In this document: in pieces, positions 8,585 to 18,445 of the stretch | How the letters are laid out: each line of letters opens with the position of its first letter | How positions within the stretch are numbered: the first letter of the stretch is position 1 | Assembly: GCA_029213065.1 (NCBI GenBank) | Contig: JARGPH010000004.1 | Location: forward strand, 193,419 to 257,418 | DNA length: 64,000 bases | Direction: 5' to 3' | DNA from: Verrucomicrobiales bacterium | GTDB taxonomy: Bacteria > Verrucomicrobiota > Verrucomicrobiia > Verrucomicrobiales > DEV007 | The notes under the pieces: model-generated | What the model was told of the DNA's origin: nothing | The model's database searches: none | Seen by the model: the letters and a program-made list of their open reading frames with translations, nothing else | Translations under genes and position numbers: made by a program

Positions 8585-10576
8585 ATGAAAACAATGCAGC
8601 AAGGTGGGCCTCAAATGATGGATCACCGCTGCATTGTTGCATACGGACAGGGATTTTTAAGCTTTTTAAGCGATTCCCTGCGACTTTCGGCCTTCGCTGC
8701 TTTCTCCGGCCCCACCGTTTTCGGACTGAGACTGGGATTGAGCGCGAGTTTGTATTTCTGTGGCTCTGCAAAAGCAGACATCACCGCAGACGACTACGCA
8801 CAGGTCTACGTAAACCAGTATTTCGAGCCGGATAAATCGCTGACCCTTTCTCAGGAAGGGAAAAACAAAAGCGAAGCACTTGCCCGATACTCACAGGGAC
8901 GTTCCCTCGAACAAAAAGGGCGGCCCATGGAAGCGGTAAAAGCTTACCGCGCCGTCCTCAAAAATCAGCCCGATCAGTTTTTCCTGGCACGGAAAACCGC
9001 CTACATCCTCGCACGCTCCGGCCAAACCGAGGAGGCGCAGGAATTGCTCGAGGAAAGTCTCGTGCAAAATCCGGATCAACCCTACGCATACATCTCGCTC
9101 TCCGAATTCCTCGCCACCTATCAGGATGACGCGGAACGCAAGGAACGCGCTTTTGATATCGTAAAGGAAGCGGTCGAGAAGTTCCCCGACGAGCCGGCAG
9201 TTTACGAGCACCTCGTAAAGCTTTTCGTCGCTTCAGGACGCCGCACCGAAGCCCGTGAAATCATTTCCAAGGCGGCCGCACGGGAAAATACCGATCCGAT
9301 CTACTGGATCCGACTCGGAAAAATCGCCGGTCAGGTCTGGAACGCACAACGCGGTGCGCCGATGACGGATGCGAGCCTTCTCAACGGCATCTACGCAAAA
9401 GCGCTCGAGCACGCCGGAACGAACTGGGCTGTGATTGAGCGTGTCGGTGATTTTTATCATGCCACCGCACAATTCGATCGCGCGATCCACGCCTACACCG
9501 AGGTCCTCGGGGCAACGCCTGACAATCTCCCTCTTCGGGAAAAACTCGCCGCGGTCTACGGCGGAAAAGGCGATCAGGAGAAAGTCATTTCCACCTATAT
9601 TGAGATCGTCGAAATCGATCCTGACAACGCCGAATACCGCAAGCGGCTCGCCGGCGTCTACATGCGCCTCCAACAGTTCAAGGAAGCGATTCCCCACCTC
9701 GTCAAAGCCTTCGAAATTTCCAAAGGAACGCTCGAAGAATACCGCGCTCTCGGTGAAATGATGCTGGAGAACGGGGAACTCGAATCGACGATCGAATTCG
9801 TTGAGCAGGCGATTTATCAATTTCCCGACGCCCCTGAGTTCCCCCTGCAAAAAGCCCGGGCACTCGCCGGCCTTCAGGATTGGGACAAAGCGATCATTGA
9901 ATACAAAGCAGCGGAAAAGAAGGCTTCGACCGAGCGCCCCGATTTGATGAACGAGGGCTTTTATTTCCAGTATGCGGCTGCTGAGGAGAGGTCCGGAGAT
10001 CTTGAAACGGCGGAAAAACTGTTCAAAAAAACGATGGCGCTCATCACTGCGAACGAGCGCTCCAAACAGCCGGACGACCTCCGCTATCGTTCCTTCACGG
10101 CGACGACCTACAACTACCTCGGCTACATGTGGCTCGAAAACGGTCTCAACATCGACGAAGCGGGGGAACTCATCAAAACCGCTGCCGATCTCGATCCTGA
10201 AAGCGGTGCCATTGCCGACAGCCTCGGTTGGTTCCACTTCGTGAAAGGCAATTACGAAGAGGCCGAGACCGAGATGGAGCGGGCTATCAGGCAGACTGGA
10301 GAGGACAATCTGGATGGCGTCATTTTCGAGCACATGGCTCAGGTGCAGTACGCGCTCGGTAAAAAAGAAGAGGCAATCAAGTTTTTGAAAAAGGCCGTTG
10401 AACTGAGCCCCGAGAAAGAGGAATTCAAAACCCGTCTCGCCGAGTACGAGCGGGGTGAACCGTTCAAGCCATTCGTGATTAAATCGACGGAAACAAAGGC
10501 CCAGCCTGACAAAGAGGAGAAAGCGGACAAGACGCCGGCTCCCGAAAAAGCGGCACCAACGCCTCCCGCAGAGTGA
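8585..10576 (+). CDS. TPR-repeat protein, probably exported
   Basis: This 663-residue protein consists almost entirely of tetratricopeptide repeats. An atypically long hydrophobic N-terminal stretch (about 20-60, ending near SAKADITADDYAQ) probably acts as a signal sequence or anchor. TPR-type helix pairs run from about residue 90 to 630, for example MEAVKAYRAVLKNQP, FDRAIHAYTEVLGATP, WDKAIIEYKAAEKKA and EEAIKFLKKAVELSP. The last 35 residues are a charged, Pro/Ala/Lys-rich tail. TPRs mediate protein-protein contacts; no enzymatic domain is visible. The stop overlaps the GTG of the DUF1853 gene, so the two are probably co-transcribed. Confidence 0.85.
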   Translation: MKTMQQGGPQMMDHRCIVAYGQGFLSFLSDSLRLSAFAAFSGPTVFGLRLGLSASLYFCGSAKADITADDYAQVYVNQYFEPDKSLTLSQEGKNKSEALARYSQGRSLEQKGRPMEAVKAYRAVLKNQPDQFFLARKTAYILARSGQTEEAQELLEESLVQNPDQPYAYISLSEFLATYQDDAERKERAFDIVKEAVEKFPDEPAVYEHLVKLFVASGRRTEAREIISKAAARENTDPIYWIRLGKIAGQVWNAQRGAPMTDASLLNGIYAKALEHAGTNWAVIERVGDFYHATAQFDRAIHAYTEVLGATPDNLPLREKLAAVYGGKGDQEKVISTYIEIVEIDPDNAEYRKRLAGVYMRLQQFKEAIPHLVKAFEISKGTLEEYRALGEMMLENGELESTIEFVEQAIYQFPDAPEFPLQKARALAGLQDWDKAIIEYKAAEKKASTERPDLMNEGFYFQYAAAEERSGDLETAEKLFKKTMALITANERSKQPDDLRYRSFTATTYNYLGYMWLENGLNIDEAGELIKTAADLDPESGAIADSLGWFHFVKGNYEEAETEMERAIRQTGEDNLDGVIFEHMAQVQYALGKKEEAIKFLKKAVELSPEKEEFKTRLAEYERGEPFKPFVIKSTETKAQPDKEEKADKTPAPEKAAPTPPAE

Positions 10577-11460
10577 GTTCGAGCCACTTTCGATCAGCGC
10601 CGCGAATGAACGCGGAGGATGTGAACAACGATCAGCTCCTTGCCGATCTCGACTGGATTTTAACCTGCCCGTCCCTCTGCCTCGACGAACGCGTCGCCGC
10701 GCTTTCCGACATCACTGACGCCGGGGCATCGGCTGATCTGAACCCGGTGCGGGAATTTCTCGACTCGAATGCCTGGCACCGCGTCGGCTACTACTTCGAG
10801 TCCTTCATCGAATCACTCCTGCGTGGAAGCAGACAGATCGAGAACCTCCGACACAGTATTCAGGTATTCGAGGGAAAACAAACCCTCGGGGAACTCGACT
10901 TCATCTTCGACCACCCCGACAGCGGCACCACTCACCTCGAAGTCGCCTTGAAGTATTACCTCTACTTTGAGCCGGAACACGCTTCAGGGAGTCATTTCAT
11001 GGGGCCCAACGCGACGGATAACTTTGAGAAGAAATGGGCAAAACTCGCGAACAAACAGCTCCCCTTCGGCGGAAGGCATTTTCCCGAAATTGATCAAAGC
11101 GTCGCGATCACCAAAGGACAGATCTTCTATCATCCCAACGGGGAAGCCCCGCCCTCGCTTCCCGAACCGATGAATCCGAATCACCGCAAAGGCATCTGGA
11201 TTCGCGAATCCGAACTCGATTGGTTTTCCCAATTCGGAATCGAAGCTGCCGGGGCGATTCTCCAGAAACCGTTCTGGCTTGGAGCACCGCGCCAAGGCAT
11301 TGCCATACCGGCGCTTGTCGATGAAATCGAATCGCACTTCGCAGAGCGGAAGCACCCCCTCCTCGTCAGTGTGATCCATGTAGAGGGCAAATCAGTCAGG
11401 GAACTCGAGCGACTCTTCGTTGTCTCCGATCAGTGGCCCGATGAGAAAATAGCTAGATGA
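10573..11460 (+). CDS. DUF1853 family protein
   Basis: This 295-residue protein has the DUF1853 pattern: [13 protein letters not shown] near residue 75, [18 protein letters not shown] near 96, and [11 protein letters not shown] near 118. The ELDF...EVALKYY arrangement resembles PD-(D/E)XK nuclease-like cores, but that is inference; the family has no firm function. The GTG at 10573 overlaps the TPR-gene stop (GTGA); an ATG 33 bases downstream (MNAEDVNN) is an alternative start. A long imperfect hairpin follows the stop immediately. Confidence 0.8.
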   Translation: MSSSHFRSAPRMNAEDVNNDQLLADLDWILTCPSLCLDERVAALSDITDAGASADLNPVREFLDSNAWHRVGYYFESFIESLLRGSRQIENLRHSIQVFEGKQTLGELDFIFDHPDSGTTHLEVALKYYLYFEPEHASGSHFMGPNATDNFEKKWAKLANKQLPFGGRHFPEIDQSVAITKGQIFYHPNGEAPPSLPEPMNPNHRKGIWIRESELDWFSQFGIEAAGAILQKPFWLGAPRQGIAIPALVDEIESHFAERKHPLLVSVIHVEGKSVRELERLFVVSDQWPDEKIAR

Positions 11461-11532
11461 GCCCGGGAACGCCGACGTCCTCGTCGGCTTCTCTACCTGT
11501 GCTCTGCCGACGAAGACATCGGCGCTCCCGGC
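11461..11532. repeat. Long imperfect inverted repeat
   Basis: Arms of about 27 bases (11461-11488 and 11506-11532) are near reverse complements, each carrying an internal CCGACG...CGTCGG-like hairpin. It directly follows the DUF1853 stop with no T-run. It may be an attenuating structure or a member of an interspersed palindromic family. Confidence 0.6.
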
Positions 11533-11575
11533 ATCCCGTTCTCGACATGCCTATGCATTTCAGATAGCAAAAGGC

Positions 11576-12364
11576 ATGAACGAACCAACCCGTCGCACTC
11601 TCATCGCCTCCGCGCTTGTTGGCGTGGCGGGATTTTTCGGATTTCAGCTGGGGCAGGAGTACCCCGACTCAGTTTCCCGCAATACCGGCGATGCCCCGCT
11701 CATCGGGATCGCGAGCCTCACAAGTGAAAATTACGTGAGAGCGGTGCGCGACTCCGGCGGCATACCCATCGTGCTCCCGAACACTGACGGTTCGACCGAA
11801 AAGGTCGCCGCCTATCTTGACCTCCTCGACGGATTGCTCATGCCGGGCGGCGCTGACATTCCCCCCTCCGAATACGGAGAGGAACCCCACGAAACCGTCA
11901 AACTCCTCGACGATGATCGCTTCCTTTTCGAAAAAGCGATCAGCAAAGCCTGGATCGAGCAAACTGACAAACCGCTCCTCGGGATCTGCCTCGGAAGCCA
12001 ATGGGTCAACGTGGCGAGCGGCGGATCCCTCGTCCAGGACATCCCCTCCGCCTTGGGAGGAAACCATCGCGACGTCGATCACGAAGTCATCCTCGAGCCC
12101 GATTCGAGGCTCAGTCAGATTTTTGGAGAAAGCACCTTCGAAGTGAACTCGTTTCACCATCAGGCCGTCAAAGACATCGGCAGCGGGCTCCGCATCGTCG
12201 CCCGCTCATCCGACGGCGTCATCGAAGCGACCGAGTCGACCGATCCCAACCGCTTCCTCATCGGCGTGCAATGGCACCCCGAAAAGCTAATGCCCGAAGA
12301 CCAACGCCAGGCGAAGTTGTTAAAAGCCTTCATCGAAGCCGCGAAAGAAGCGCGGGTGAAGTGA
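11576..12364 (+). CDS. Gamma-glutamyl hydrolase family (class I GATase-like), exported
   Basis: This 262-residue peptidase C26-type enzyme resembles PuuD gamma-glutamyl-GABA hydrolase. The nucleophile elbow GICLGSQ holds the catalytic Cys (about residue 141), and the His/Glu pair lies in QWHPEKL (about 225). [15 protein letters not shown] is the typical oxyanion region. The N-terminus carries twin arginines and a hydrophobic segment ([18 protein letters not shown]), suggesting Tat export, which is unusual for this normally cytosolic family. The substrate cannot be deduced; no polyamine genes are nearby. Confidence 0.85.
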   Translation: MNEPTRRTLIASALVGVAGFFGFQLGQEYPDSVSRNTGDAPLIGIASLTSENYVRAVRDSGGIPIVLPNTDGSTEKVAAYLDLLDGLLMPGGADIPPSEYGEEPHETVKLLDDDRFLFEKAISKAWIEQTDKPLLGICLGSQWVNVASGGSLVQDIPSALGGNHRDVDHEVILEPDSRLSQIFGESTFEVNSFHHQAVKDIGSGLRIVARSSDGVIEATESTDPNRFLIGVQWHPEKLMPEDQRQAKLLKAFIEAAKEARVK

Positions 12365-12379
12365 ATGCCAACGGCATTC

Positions 12380-12541
12380 CGCATTCCAGCCCGGGGTTCT
12401 CGCATACCCGGGAGTTTCAAACGCAGCCTCATGCATACCCGGGCCTCAACCCGGCACATTCAACCCTGTTCGCTCACTGACCTAACCCTATCAGGTCGGG
12501 CATTCAACCCTGTTAAGCTCCCCCATCCAACAGGGTTGAAT
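12380..12541. repeat. Cluster of palindromic repeats upstream of leuS
   Basis: This intergenic stretch holds several short inverted sequences. CCCGGG-centred repeats (12391-12452) are followed by ATTCAACCCTGTT at 12458-12470 and again at 12502-12514. The second copy pairs perfectly over 13 bp with AACAGGGTTGAAT at 12529-12541. A segment of about 26 bases (TCAGGTC then GGCATTCAACCCTGTTAAG) recurs at 40800-40825, and the AGCTCCCCC...CAACAGGGTTGAATCG part recurs near 50620-50650. Confidence 0.75.
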
Positions 12542-12615
12542 CGTCGATTGTCATGACTTGCGGGACGGCTGAGAGGCTTTACACTCCACGCCACCCAAAT
12601 AAGCGACTTTTAATC

Positions 12616-15174
12616 ATGGCACAGCGACGGAAACAGTTTCCTTTCGACGAGTTCGAACCCAAATGGCAGAGCCGTTGGGAAGAGCAGAAGACTTTCTCAG
12701 TACCAAATCCGGGGGAACCGGGATTTGATGCTTCGAAGCCGAAGTATTACGTGCTCGATATGTTCCCCTACCCCAGCGGGGCGGGACTTCACGTCGGTCA
12801 CCCCGAGGGCTACACCGCGACCGATATCATCACGCGCTACAAGCGCATGAACGGGGTCAATGTCCTCCACCCGATGGGGTGGGATGCCTTTGGACTTCCG
12901 GCAGAACAGCATGCCATCAAAACGGGCGAGCACCCGCGCATCAACACGGAGAACAACACGAACAATTTTCGTCGTCAGCTCAAAAGCCTCGGCTTTGCCT
13001 ACGACTGGGAACGCGAGATCAACACGACCGATCCCAACTACGTGAAGTGGACGCAGTGGATCTTTCTCCAGCTCTACAATTCCTACTACTGTGAGGAGGA
13101 TCAGAAAGCGAAGCCGGTTTCCGAGTTGGAAGCGAAAGGGCTCAGTCGTGATGAAATCGACGACCTCCGCCTTGCCTACGTCGCGGAAACACCGGTGAAC
13201 TGGTCGCCGGATCTCGGCACCGTTCTCGCGAATGAGGAAGTCGAAGAGTGGCGCGCAAAAGGCCACACCGTGGAGCGTCGCCCGCTGCGTCAGTGGATGT
13301 TGCGGATCACCGCGTATGCTCAGCGTTTGATCGATGAACTCGAAGGCCTCGACTGGCCTACGGGAATTAAATTGCTCCAGACCAACTGGATCGGTCGCAG
13401 CGAGGGCGCTGAGGTCGATTTCACGATCAATGGCGAAAAGGTCACCGTTTTCACAACCCGTCCCGACACACTTTTCGGCGCGACTTATATGGTTCTTGCT
13501 CCCGAGCATCCACTCGTTGATCAAATCGCGACGGATGAGCAGAAAGAAGCGATCGCGGCTTACAAAGTGGCCTGTGCTTCCAAGTCCGACCTCGAACGAA
13601 CCGAGCTCGCGAAAGACAAGTCCGGCGTTTTCACGGGTGGTTTTGCGATCAATCCGGTGAACGACGAGAAGATCCCCGTCTGGATCGCCGACTACGTCAT
13701 GATGAGCTACGGCACCGGAGCAATCATGGCAGTGCCGGCACACGACGCGAGGGACAACGAATTCGCGGAGAAATTTGAGATTCCTATCATTGAGGTGGTT
13801 CAGGCCCCTGAAGGCAACGAAGAGAAATGCTTCACCGGAAACGGCACGGCAATCAACTCCGGCTTCCTCGACGGGCTTTCCACTCCGGAAGCCAAAGAGA
13901 AAATCTCCGCCTGGCTCGAGGAAAAAGGCCTCGGTAAAAAGACGATCAATTTCAAGCTCCGCGACTGGCTCTTTTCCCGCCAGCGTTACTGGGGCGAGCC
14001 GTTTCCCATCGTCTGGCGCGATGGTAAGCACGAGGCGATCTCCGAGGACGAGTTGCCTTTGCTCGCTCCTGAGTTGGAAGATTACAAGCCGACCGGAACC
14101 CCTGAACCGCTTCTTTCCAAAGCGACTGACTGGGTCAATCTCGGCGACGGGGTGAAGCGCGAAACGAACACGATGCCTCAGTGGGGCGGATCGTGCTGGT
14201 ATTACCTTCGCTACTGCGATGCGCAGAATGACAGTGCCCCTATCAGCAAGGAGGCCGAAGAATACTGGTTGGGCAAAAACGGCAATCCGGGCGGCGTCGA
14301 TCTCTACATCGGCGGCACCGAGCACGCCGTGTTGCACCTTCTCTACGCGCGTTTCTGGCACAAGGTCCTCTTTGATCTTGGTCATGTCTCGACTCCCGAG
14401 CCATTCCAGAAGCTCGTGAATCAGGGGCTCATCATGGGTGAAGACGGACAGAAAATGTCCAAGTCACGCGGCAATGTCGTGAACCCGGATGAAGTCGTCG
14501 AGCTCTACGGAGCGGATTCACTTCGTCTCTATGAAATGTTCATGGGACCTCTCGAGCAGGTCAAGCCATGGTCAATGAAAGGTGTCGAGGGCGTCTTCCG
14601 TTTCCTCGCCCGCGTCTGGCGTCTCGTCATGGACAGCGATCAGGAAGGCAACTGGGCCCTCAGCGATAAGCTCGCGAAAATCGATCCTGACAAAGGAACC
14701 AACAAAGTGGTTCACGCGACGATCAAAAAGGTCGGTGACGACATCGAGTCTCTGAGCTTCAACACCGCAATTTCCCAGATGATGGTTCTCACGAACGAGC
14801 TCACGAAGCTCGATCAAATTCCTGTTTCATCTGTGGTAACGCTTTTGAAAGTGTTGAATCCTTTTGCGCCTCACCTCACCGAAGAGCTCAATGCGACCCT
14901 CGCAGCGGCCTTTGACTCGGTCAGCAGCGACGACCTTTCCGGGCAGGATTGGCCGGCCTTTGACGAGGCCTGCCTCATCGAGGACGAGATCGAAATCGTG
15001 ATCCAGGTGAATGGGAAAGTCCGCGATAAGATCTTCATTCCAAACGAGGCATCGAAAGAGGAAGTCGAAAAACTCGCCCTCGAAAGCGAGAAGGTGCAGT
15101 CGTTCATCGAAGGGCTCACGATGCGGAAAGTGATCGTTGTTCCCGGCAGATTGGTGAATATCGTCGCGAATTAA
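12616..15174 (+). CDS. leuS: Leucyl-tRNA synthetase
   Basis: LeuS charges tRNA-Leu with leucine. The chosen ATG gives 852 residues, the normal bacterial length, beginning [18 protein letters not shown]; a frame continues upstream but has no family similarity. The class I motif appears as HVGH (59-62, in [20 protein letters not shown]). The CP1 editing domain has the [20 protein letters not shown] signature and later [23 protein letters not shown] is at about residue 613, and the anticodon-binding and C-terminal domains ([12 protein letters not shown]) are complete. No T-box-like leader is visible. Confidence 0.97.
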   Translation: MAQRRKQFPFDEFEPKWQSRWEEQKTFSVPNPGEPGFDASKPKYYVLDMFPYPSGAGLHVGHPEGYTATDIITRYKRMNGVNVLHPMGWDAFGLPAEQHAIKTGEHPRINTENNTNNFRRQLKSLGFAYDWEREINTTDPNYVKWTQWIFLQLYNSYYCEEDQKAKPVSELEAKGLSRDEIDDLRLAYVAETPVNWSPDLGTVLANEEVEEWRAKGHTVERRPLRQWMLRITAYAQRLIDELEGLDWPTGIKLLQTNWIGRSEGAEVDFTINGEKVTVFTTRPDTLFGATYMVLAPEHPLVDQIATDEQKEAIAAYKVACASKSDLERTELAKDKSGVFTGGFAINPVNDEKIPVWIADYVMMSYGTGAIMAVPAHDARDNEFAEKFEIPIIEVVQAPEGNEEKCFTGNGTAINSGFLDGLSTPEAKEKISAWLEEKGLGKKTINFKLRDWLFSRQRYWGEPFPIVWRDGKHEAISEDELPLLAPELEDYKPTGTPEPLLSKATDWVNLGDGVKRETNTMPQWGGSCWYYLRYCDAQNDSAPISKEAEEYWLGKNGNPGGVDLYIGGTEHAVLHLLYARFWHKVLFDLGHVSTPEPFQKLVNQGLIMGEDGQKMSKSRGNVVNPDEVVELYGADSLRLYEMFMGPLEQVKPWSMKGVEGVFRFLARVWRLVMDSDQEGNWALSDKLAKIDPDKGTNKVVHATIKKVGDDIESLSFNTAISQMMVLTNELTKLDQIPVSSVVTLLKVLNPFAPHLTEELNATLAAAFDSVSSDDLSGQDWPAFDEACLIEDEIEIVIQVNGKVRDKIFIPNEASKEEVEKLALESEKVQSFIEGLTMRKVIVVPGRLVNIVAN

Positions 15175-15233
15175 CCCCTCGCTCCCGCCATTGCAGGAAA
15201 TCTCGAAAGGGCGCATAGTGAAGGCCGGTAGTC

Positions 15234-16223
15234 ATGCCAGCTAAATCACATCGCCCGGAGATTTCCGTTGGTTTGTTCGTCCTTGTAGGATTTTTCCTCC
15301 TCGGATGGCTTCTCCTGCAGTTTGCAAAATCGGGGAGCGATCGTCGCGGCGGCTACCCCATCACGGTTGAGGTTCGCGACGCCTCCGGAATTCGGGACGG
15401 TGTTCCGGTGCGGCTTGGCGGGATTGATATCGGCACCGTTTCCGCACGGCCTCAGCTGAACAGCGAATCGACCGTGATCGAAGTCCCCCTGACCATTTAT
15501 CCGGACATCAAGATTCCTGCGGGTTCTGCCGTCCAGATCGCGACGAGCGGGCTCATGGGTGACAGTTTTGTCCGCATTCTGCCCCCGGCGGGTTCATCGG
15601 GTGAATTTATCGAAGAGGGCGCGCGGATCAGAGCCGCCGAAACAAAAACAATCAACGATCTCACCACCAACGCCGGCACCGCCATCGAGGAGGTCGAATC
15701 GACGATGACGGCGATCCGGGATTCGGTTCAGCATCTCAATGAAATTTTCACGCGGATTGAAAAAGGAGTCCTCAACGAGACTAACATTAAAAATCTCAGT
15801 GAGCTCCTCGTCGAGATGCGCACGCTCTCGGATCAGCTCAAAACGGCAACTGAGGATGCAGGGCCACTTCTCAAAGACACCTCGAGAGCGATCAACTCCG
15901 TGAATGATGCTGCCGGAACCGCCAACAAGACCTTCGCGAAAATTGACGGCACGATGCAGGAGTTCAACAAGACGCTGGGAACGATCAACCCGGCGGTGAC
16001 GGAATTTGATGAATCGCTCGGCGACCTGCGCGGGATGATTGCCACGGTGAATGCGCTCGTGAAGGAAATTGATCAGGGGGATGGCCTCGCAGCGGCTTTA
16101 ATCAATGACAGGAAACTCAAAGCGGATCTTGAAGAGTTTGTGACCAAATTGAACAAGAACGGAGTGCTTTTTTATCCCAAAGAAAATGGTATTCTTGAGC
16201 GAAACCGGCCAACACGGCCCTAG
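15234..16223 (+). CDS. MlaD/MCE family protein
   Basis: This is a 329-residue single-pass membrane protein with one MCE domain. A membrane helix lies at about 12-28. The MCE core (ITVEVRDASGIRDGVPVRLGG, then DIGTVSA) and LMGDSFVRILPPAG follow. From about residue 140 a long amphipathic helical region, typical of MCE proteins, forms the tunnel-like tail. MCE proteins move lipids between inner and outer membranes as part of an ABC transporter with MlaE and MlaF; neither gene is in the neighbourhood. It is followed 8 bases later by a small membrane-anchored protein, probably in the same operon. Confidence 0.88.
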   Translation: MPAKSHRPEISVGLFVLVGFFLLGWLLLQFAKSGSDRRGGYPITVEVRDASGIRDGVPVRLGGIDIGTVSARPQLNSESTVIEVPLTIYPDIKIPAGSAVQIATSGLMGDSFVRILPPAGSSGEFIEEGARIRAAETKTINDLTTNAGTAIEEVESTMTAIRDSVQHLNEIFTRIEKGVLNETNIKNLSELLVEMRTLSDQLKTATEDAGPLLKDTSRAINSVNDAAGTANKTFAKIDGTMQEFNKTLGTINPAVTEFDESLGDLRGMIATVNALVKEIDQGDGLAAALINDRKLKADLEEFVTKLNKNGVLFYPKENGILERNRPTRP

Positions 16224-16231
16224 CCATCTTT

Positions 16232-16732
16232 ATGTCCTTTTTGTTTCTGTTTAAGCGTTTTGAAATCTGGCTGCTGCTTGCTGTAGTTGTCGGACTTTTC
16301 TTCGTCGCTTTTTCACCGGAAGAGGTGGAAACGGAAGTCACTGAACGGACGGAAATCCTGGTGCTTTTAGAGAAGAAACTGGAAGTGGAACTACCCGGGA
16401 ATAAAGGACCGGAGACCGTTGAACCGGAAGAAGAGCCTGCTTTCGCCGTTAAAGAGATCAAGGTGCGCCCCGATGGCGGCGGCAAGGTTGTCGAGGTGAC
16501 TTTGTCAGGCCGTGCACACAACGGAGAGGAAACGCCCGTCAATGACGACACGCTCAAGGCAATGACCGCTGCCGGTGAGCCCGTGAGCCCATTCTTTGAA
16601 CCGTTCCGTGAAACGCTCACTTTTTATCCCGACGAGGCATCACTGATTACAACCCGCTGGTGGCTCGAAAAACCGACCGATGCAATTTGGCTGGAGTTTC
16701 AGGGGCAACGTGTCGAAGCTGTGCTTCCCTGA
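16232..16732 (+). CDS. Hypothetical membrane-anchored protein
   Basis: No family was recognised for these 166 residues. An N-terminal membrane helix (about 11-28) is followed by an acidic linker (residues 30-72, rich in Glu) and a compact soluble domain containing VEVTLSGRAHNG and ending WLEFQGQRVEAVLP. It lies between the MlaD-like gene and coaX with very short gaps, so it probably belongs to the same transcript; a periplasmic role with the MCE protein is a guess. Confidence 0.65.
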   Translation: MSFLFLFKRFEIWLLLAVVVGLFFVAFSPEEVETEVTERTEILVLLEKKLEVELPGNKGPETVEPEEEPAFAVKEIKVRPDGGGKVVEVTLSGRAHNGEETPVNDDTLKAMTAAGEPVSPFFEPFRETLTFYPDEASLITTRWWLEKPTDAIWLEFQGQRVEAVLP

Positions 16733-16747
16733 TTTTTTTCCTCGCCT

Positions 16748-17497
16748 ATGACCCAGGAGCGATCCCGTTTTTTACTCATCAACAACAATAACACGCGAAC
16801 CAAGTTCGCGCTGGCGTCTGATGATGGGCTCGTCGCCCACAAGTCGATTGCGACAGCTGACGTGAGCCGTGAGAGCGTCGCGTCTCTCCTCGACAACTGG
16901 GAATACGACGACGTCATTCTCGCTTCGGTGGTGCCTGCCAGCGTATCGGCTCTCAAAAAAGCGCACTCCGGAGAAAGATTCGTGGAAGTGTCTCACCGGA
17001 TTCCTCTCGGAGTTGAAATCGATTTCCCCGATCCATCGGGGATCGGCGCGGACCGCCTTGGCAATGCCGCAGCGGTGGCCGGTCAATACCCGGGCGAATC
17101 CGTCATTGTCGTGGATTTTGGAACGGCGGTCACTTTTGACATCGTGGACTCAAGACCGGCCTACATCGGCGGCGTGATCGCCCCGGGCCTCGATGCGATG
17201 CGACATTACCTTCACCAGCGCACCGCCCTCCTCCCCGAGATCGAAATCTCCCGTCCTGCCTCGGCAATCGGAAAATCGACCACTCACGCGATGCAATCGG
17301 GCGGCTTCCACGGGTATCGCGGTCTCGTGCGCGAAATCCTCCTTCAGATCGAAAAGGAAACACAATTCCCCTCGAAAGTGATTGCGACGGGCGGATATGC
17401 GAGTTTGATGGCAGAGGATTTCCCCGAGATCGAAAAAGTGTCTCCCTACCTGACGATGGAAGGGCTCCTTCGAATCGCACAGATCAATTTTTTATGA
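16748..17497 (+). CDS. coaX: Type III pantothenate kinase
   Basis: CoaX phosphorylates pantothenate, the first step of coenzyme A synthesis. The type III marks are present: PSGIGADRLGNAAA (about 96), VDFGTAVTFDIV (about 122), GGVIAPGLDAM (about 139) and a late ATGGYASL. The first phosphate-binding motif, normally D-x-G-N-T, reads NNNNT here (residues 12-16), replacing the usual Asp and Gly by Asn. The length (249) is normal. The stop overlaps the start of the ROK gene (ATGA). Confidence 0.9.
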   Translation: MTQERSRFLLINNNNTRTKFALASDDGLVAHKSIATADVSRESVASLLDNWEYDDVILASVVPASVSALKKAHSGERFVEVSHRIPLGVEIDFPDPSGIGADRLGNAAAVAGQYPGESVIVVDFGTAVTFDIVDSRPAYIGGVIAPGLDAMRHYLHQRTALLPEIEISRPASAIGKSTTHAMQSGGFHGYRGLVREILLQIEKETQFPSKVIATGGYASLMAEDFPEIEKVSPYLTMEGLLRIAQINFL

Positions 17498-18429
17498 GCA
17501 AAACAACGCAGGCTATAGGGGTGGATTTCGGAGGGACTTCCGTAAAACTCGCCGTCGTCGAGGGTGCTGAACTGATTTCCGACCAACACCGTATTCCGAC
17601 TCAGGATTTCAAGGATGCCGATTCGCTGATTGATCGCATCGTTGCCGAGATCGACGTCTTGAGGTCCGCTTTTCCCGCTGTCAATGCGATCGGTTTCGGA
17701 GTCCCCGGGACCGTCGATTTTGCAGCAGGCGTGACCTACAACCTCACGAACGTGCAGGGCTGGGCCGAGGTTTCGCTGCGCGATATCATGAAGGAGAAGA
17801 CCGGTCTTCCGGTCGTCGTGGAAAATGACGCCAATTGCATGTGTTTCGCGGAATGGCGATACGGCGCAGCGGAGGGATTTAACAACGTCATCTGTGTCAC
17901 CCTCGGAACCGGCGTCGGCGGCGGATTGATTTTGAACGGAGACCTCTACCGTGGCAGCCAGTATGCCGCCGGTGAGATCGGGCAAATGAGCATCGATTAT
18001 CAGGGGGTTCCCGGCCCTTACAACAACACAGGCGCTCTCGAACGCTACATCGGCAATCGCCAGATCACCGAGTGGGCCGCCCGTCTCTATGATGAAGCGG
18101 GAGTGGCAAAACCGGAAGATACCTCGCCGGAAAGCATGGCAAAGCTCGCTCAAAGCGGCGATCCGATCGCTGATCAACTTTGGAAAAATGTCGCAAGCTG
18201 CCTCGGCTCCTGCCTCATGAGCACGGTTTATCTGCTCAATCCTGATGCCATCGTCATCGGTGGTGGCGTAAGCCACGCGGGCGACGTTCTCTTCAAACCG
18301 CTTCAGGATTATCTGGAAAACTCTCTCACAAGTGAGTGTTTTAAACACCTCGCGATCAAACACGCCCGTTTCGGTAATACGGCCGGCATCATTGGCAGTT
18401 CCGCACTCGCCGTTTCCATTTCCGAGTGA
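17494..18429 (+). CDS. ROK family sugar kinase (glucokinase-like)
   Basis: This is a 311-residue ROK-family protein: phosphate loop GVDFGGTSVKLA (8-19), GFGVPGTVDF, catalytic-site segment VENDANCMCFAEW (Asp near 111), LGTGVGGGLILNGDLY, and late VIGGGVSHAG. The family phosphorylates glucose or related hexoses with ATP. The zinc-binding Cys cluster usual in ROK proteins (CxCGxxGCxE) is absent; the corresponding segment reads PYNNTGALERYIG. The His before it is also not apparent. Translation is coupled to coaX by a four-base overlap. The substrate is uncertain. Confidence 0.88.
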   Translation: MSKTTQAIGVDFGGTSVKLAVVEGAELISDQHRIPTQDFKDADSLIDRIVAEIDVLRSAFPAVNAIGFGVPGTVDFAAGVTYNLTNVQGWAEVSLRDIMKEKTGLPVVVENDANCMCFAEWRYGAAEGFNNVICVTLGTGVGGGLILNGDLYRGSQYAAGEIGQMSIDYQGVPGPYNNTGALERYIGNRQITEWAARLYDEAGVAKPEDTSPESMAKLAQSGDPIADQLWKNVASCLGSCLMSTVYLLNPDAIVIGGGVSHAGDVLFKPLQDYLENSLTSECFKHLAIKHARFGNTAGIIGSSALAVSISE

Positions 18430-18445
18430 TAAAAATCATCTCCCG

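Noticed and set aside
12365..12615. Possible T-box or leader control of leuS
   Set aside because: Hairpins there belong to the interspersed repeat families; no T-box sequence is visible.
12697..14385. Long open frame antisense to leuS (562 codons)
   Set aside because: It lies wholly opposite leuS, with an Arg/Phe-rich composition typical of shadow frames.
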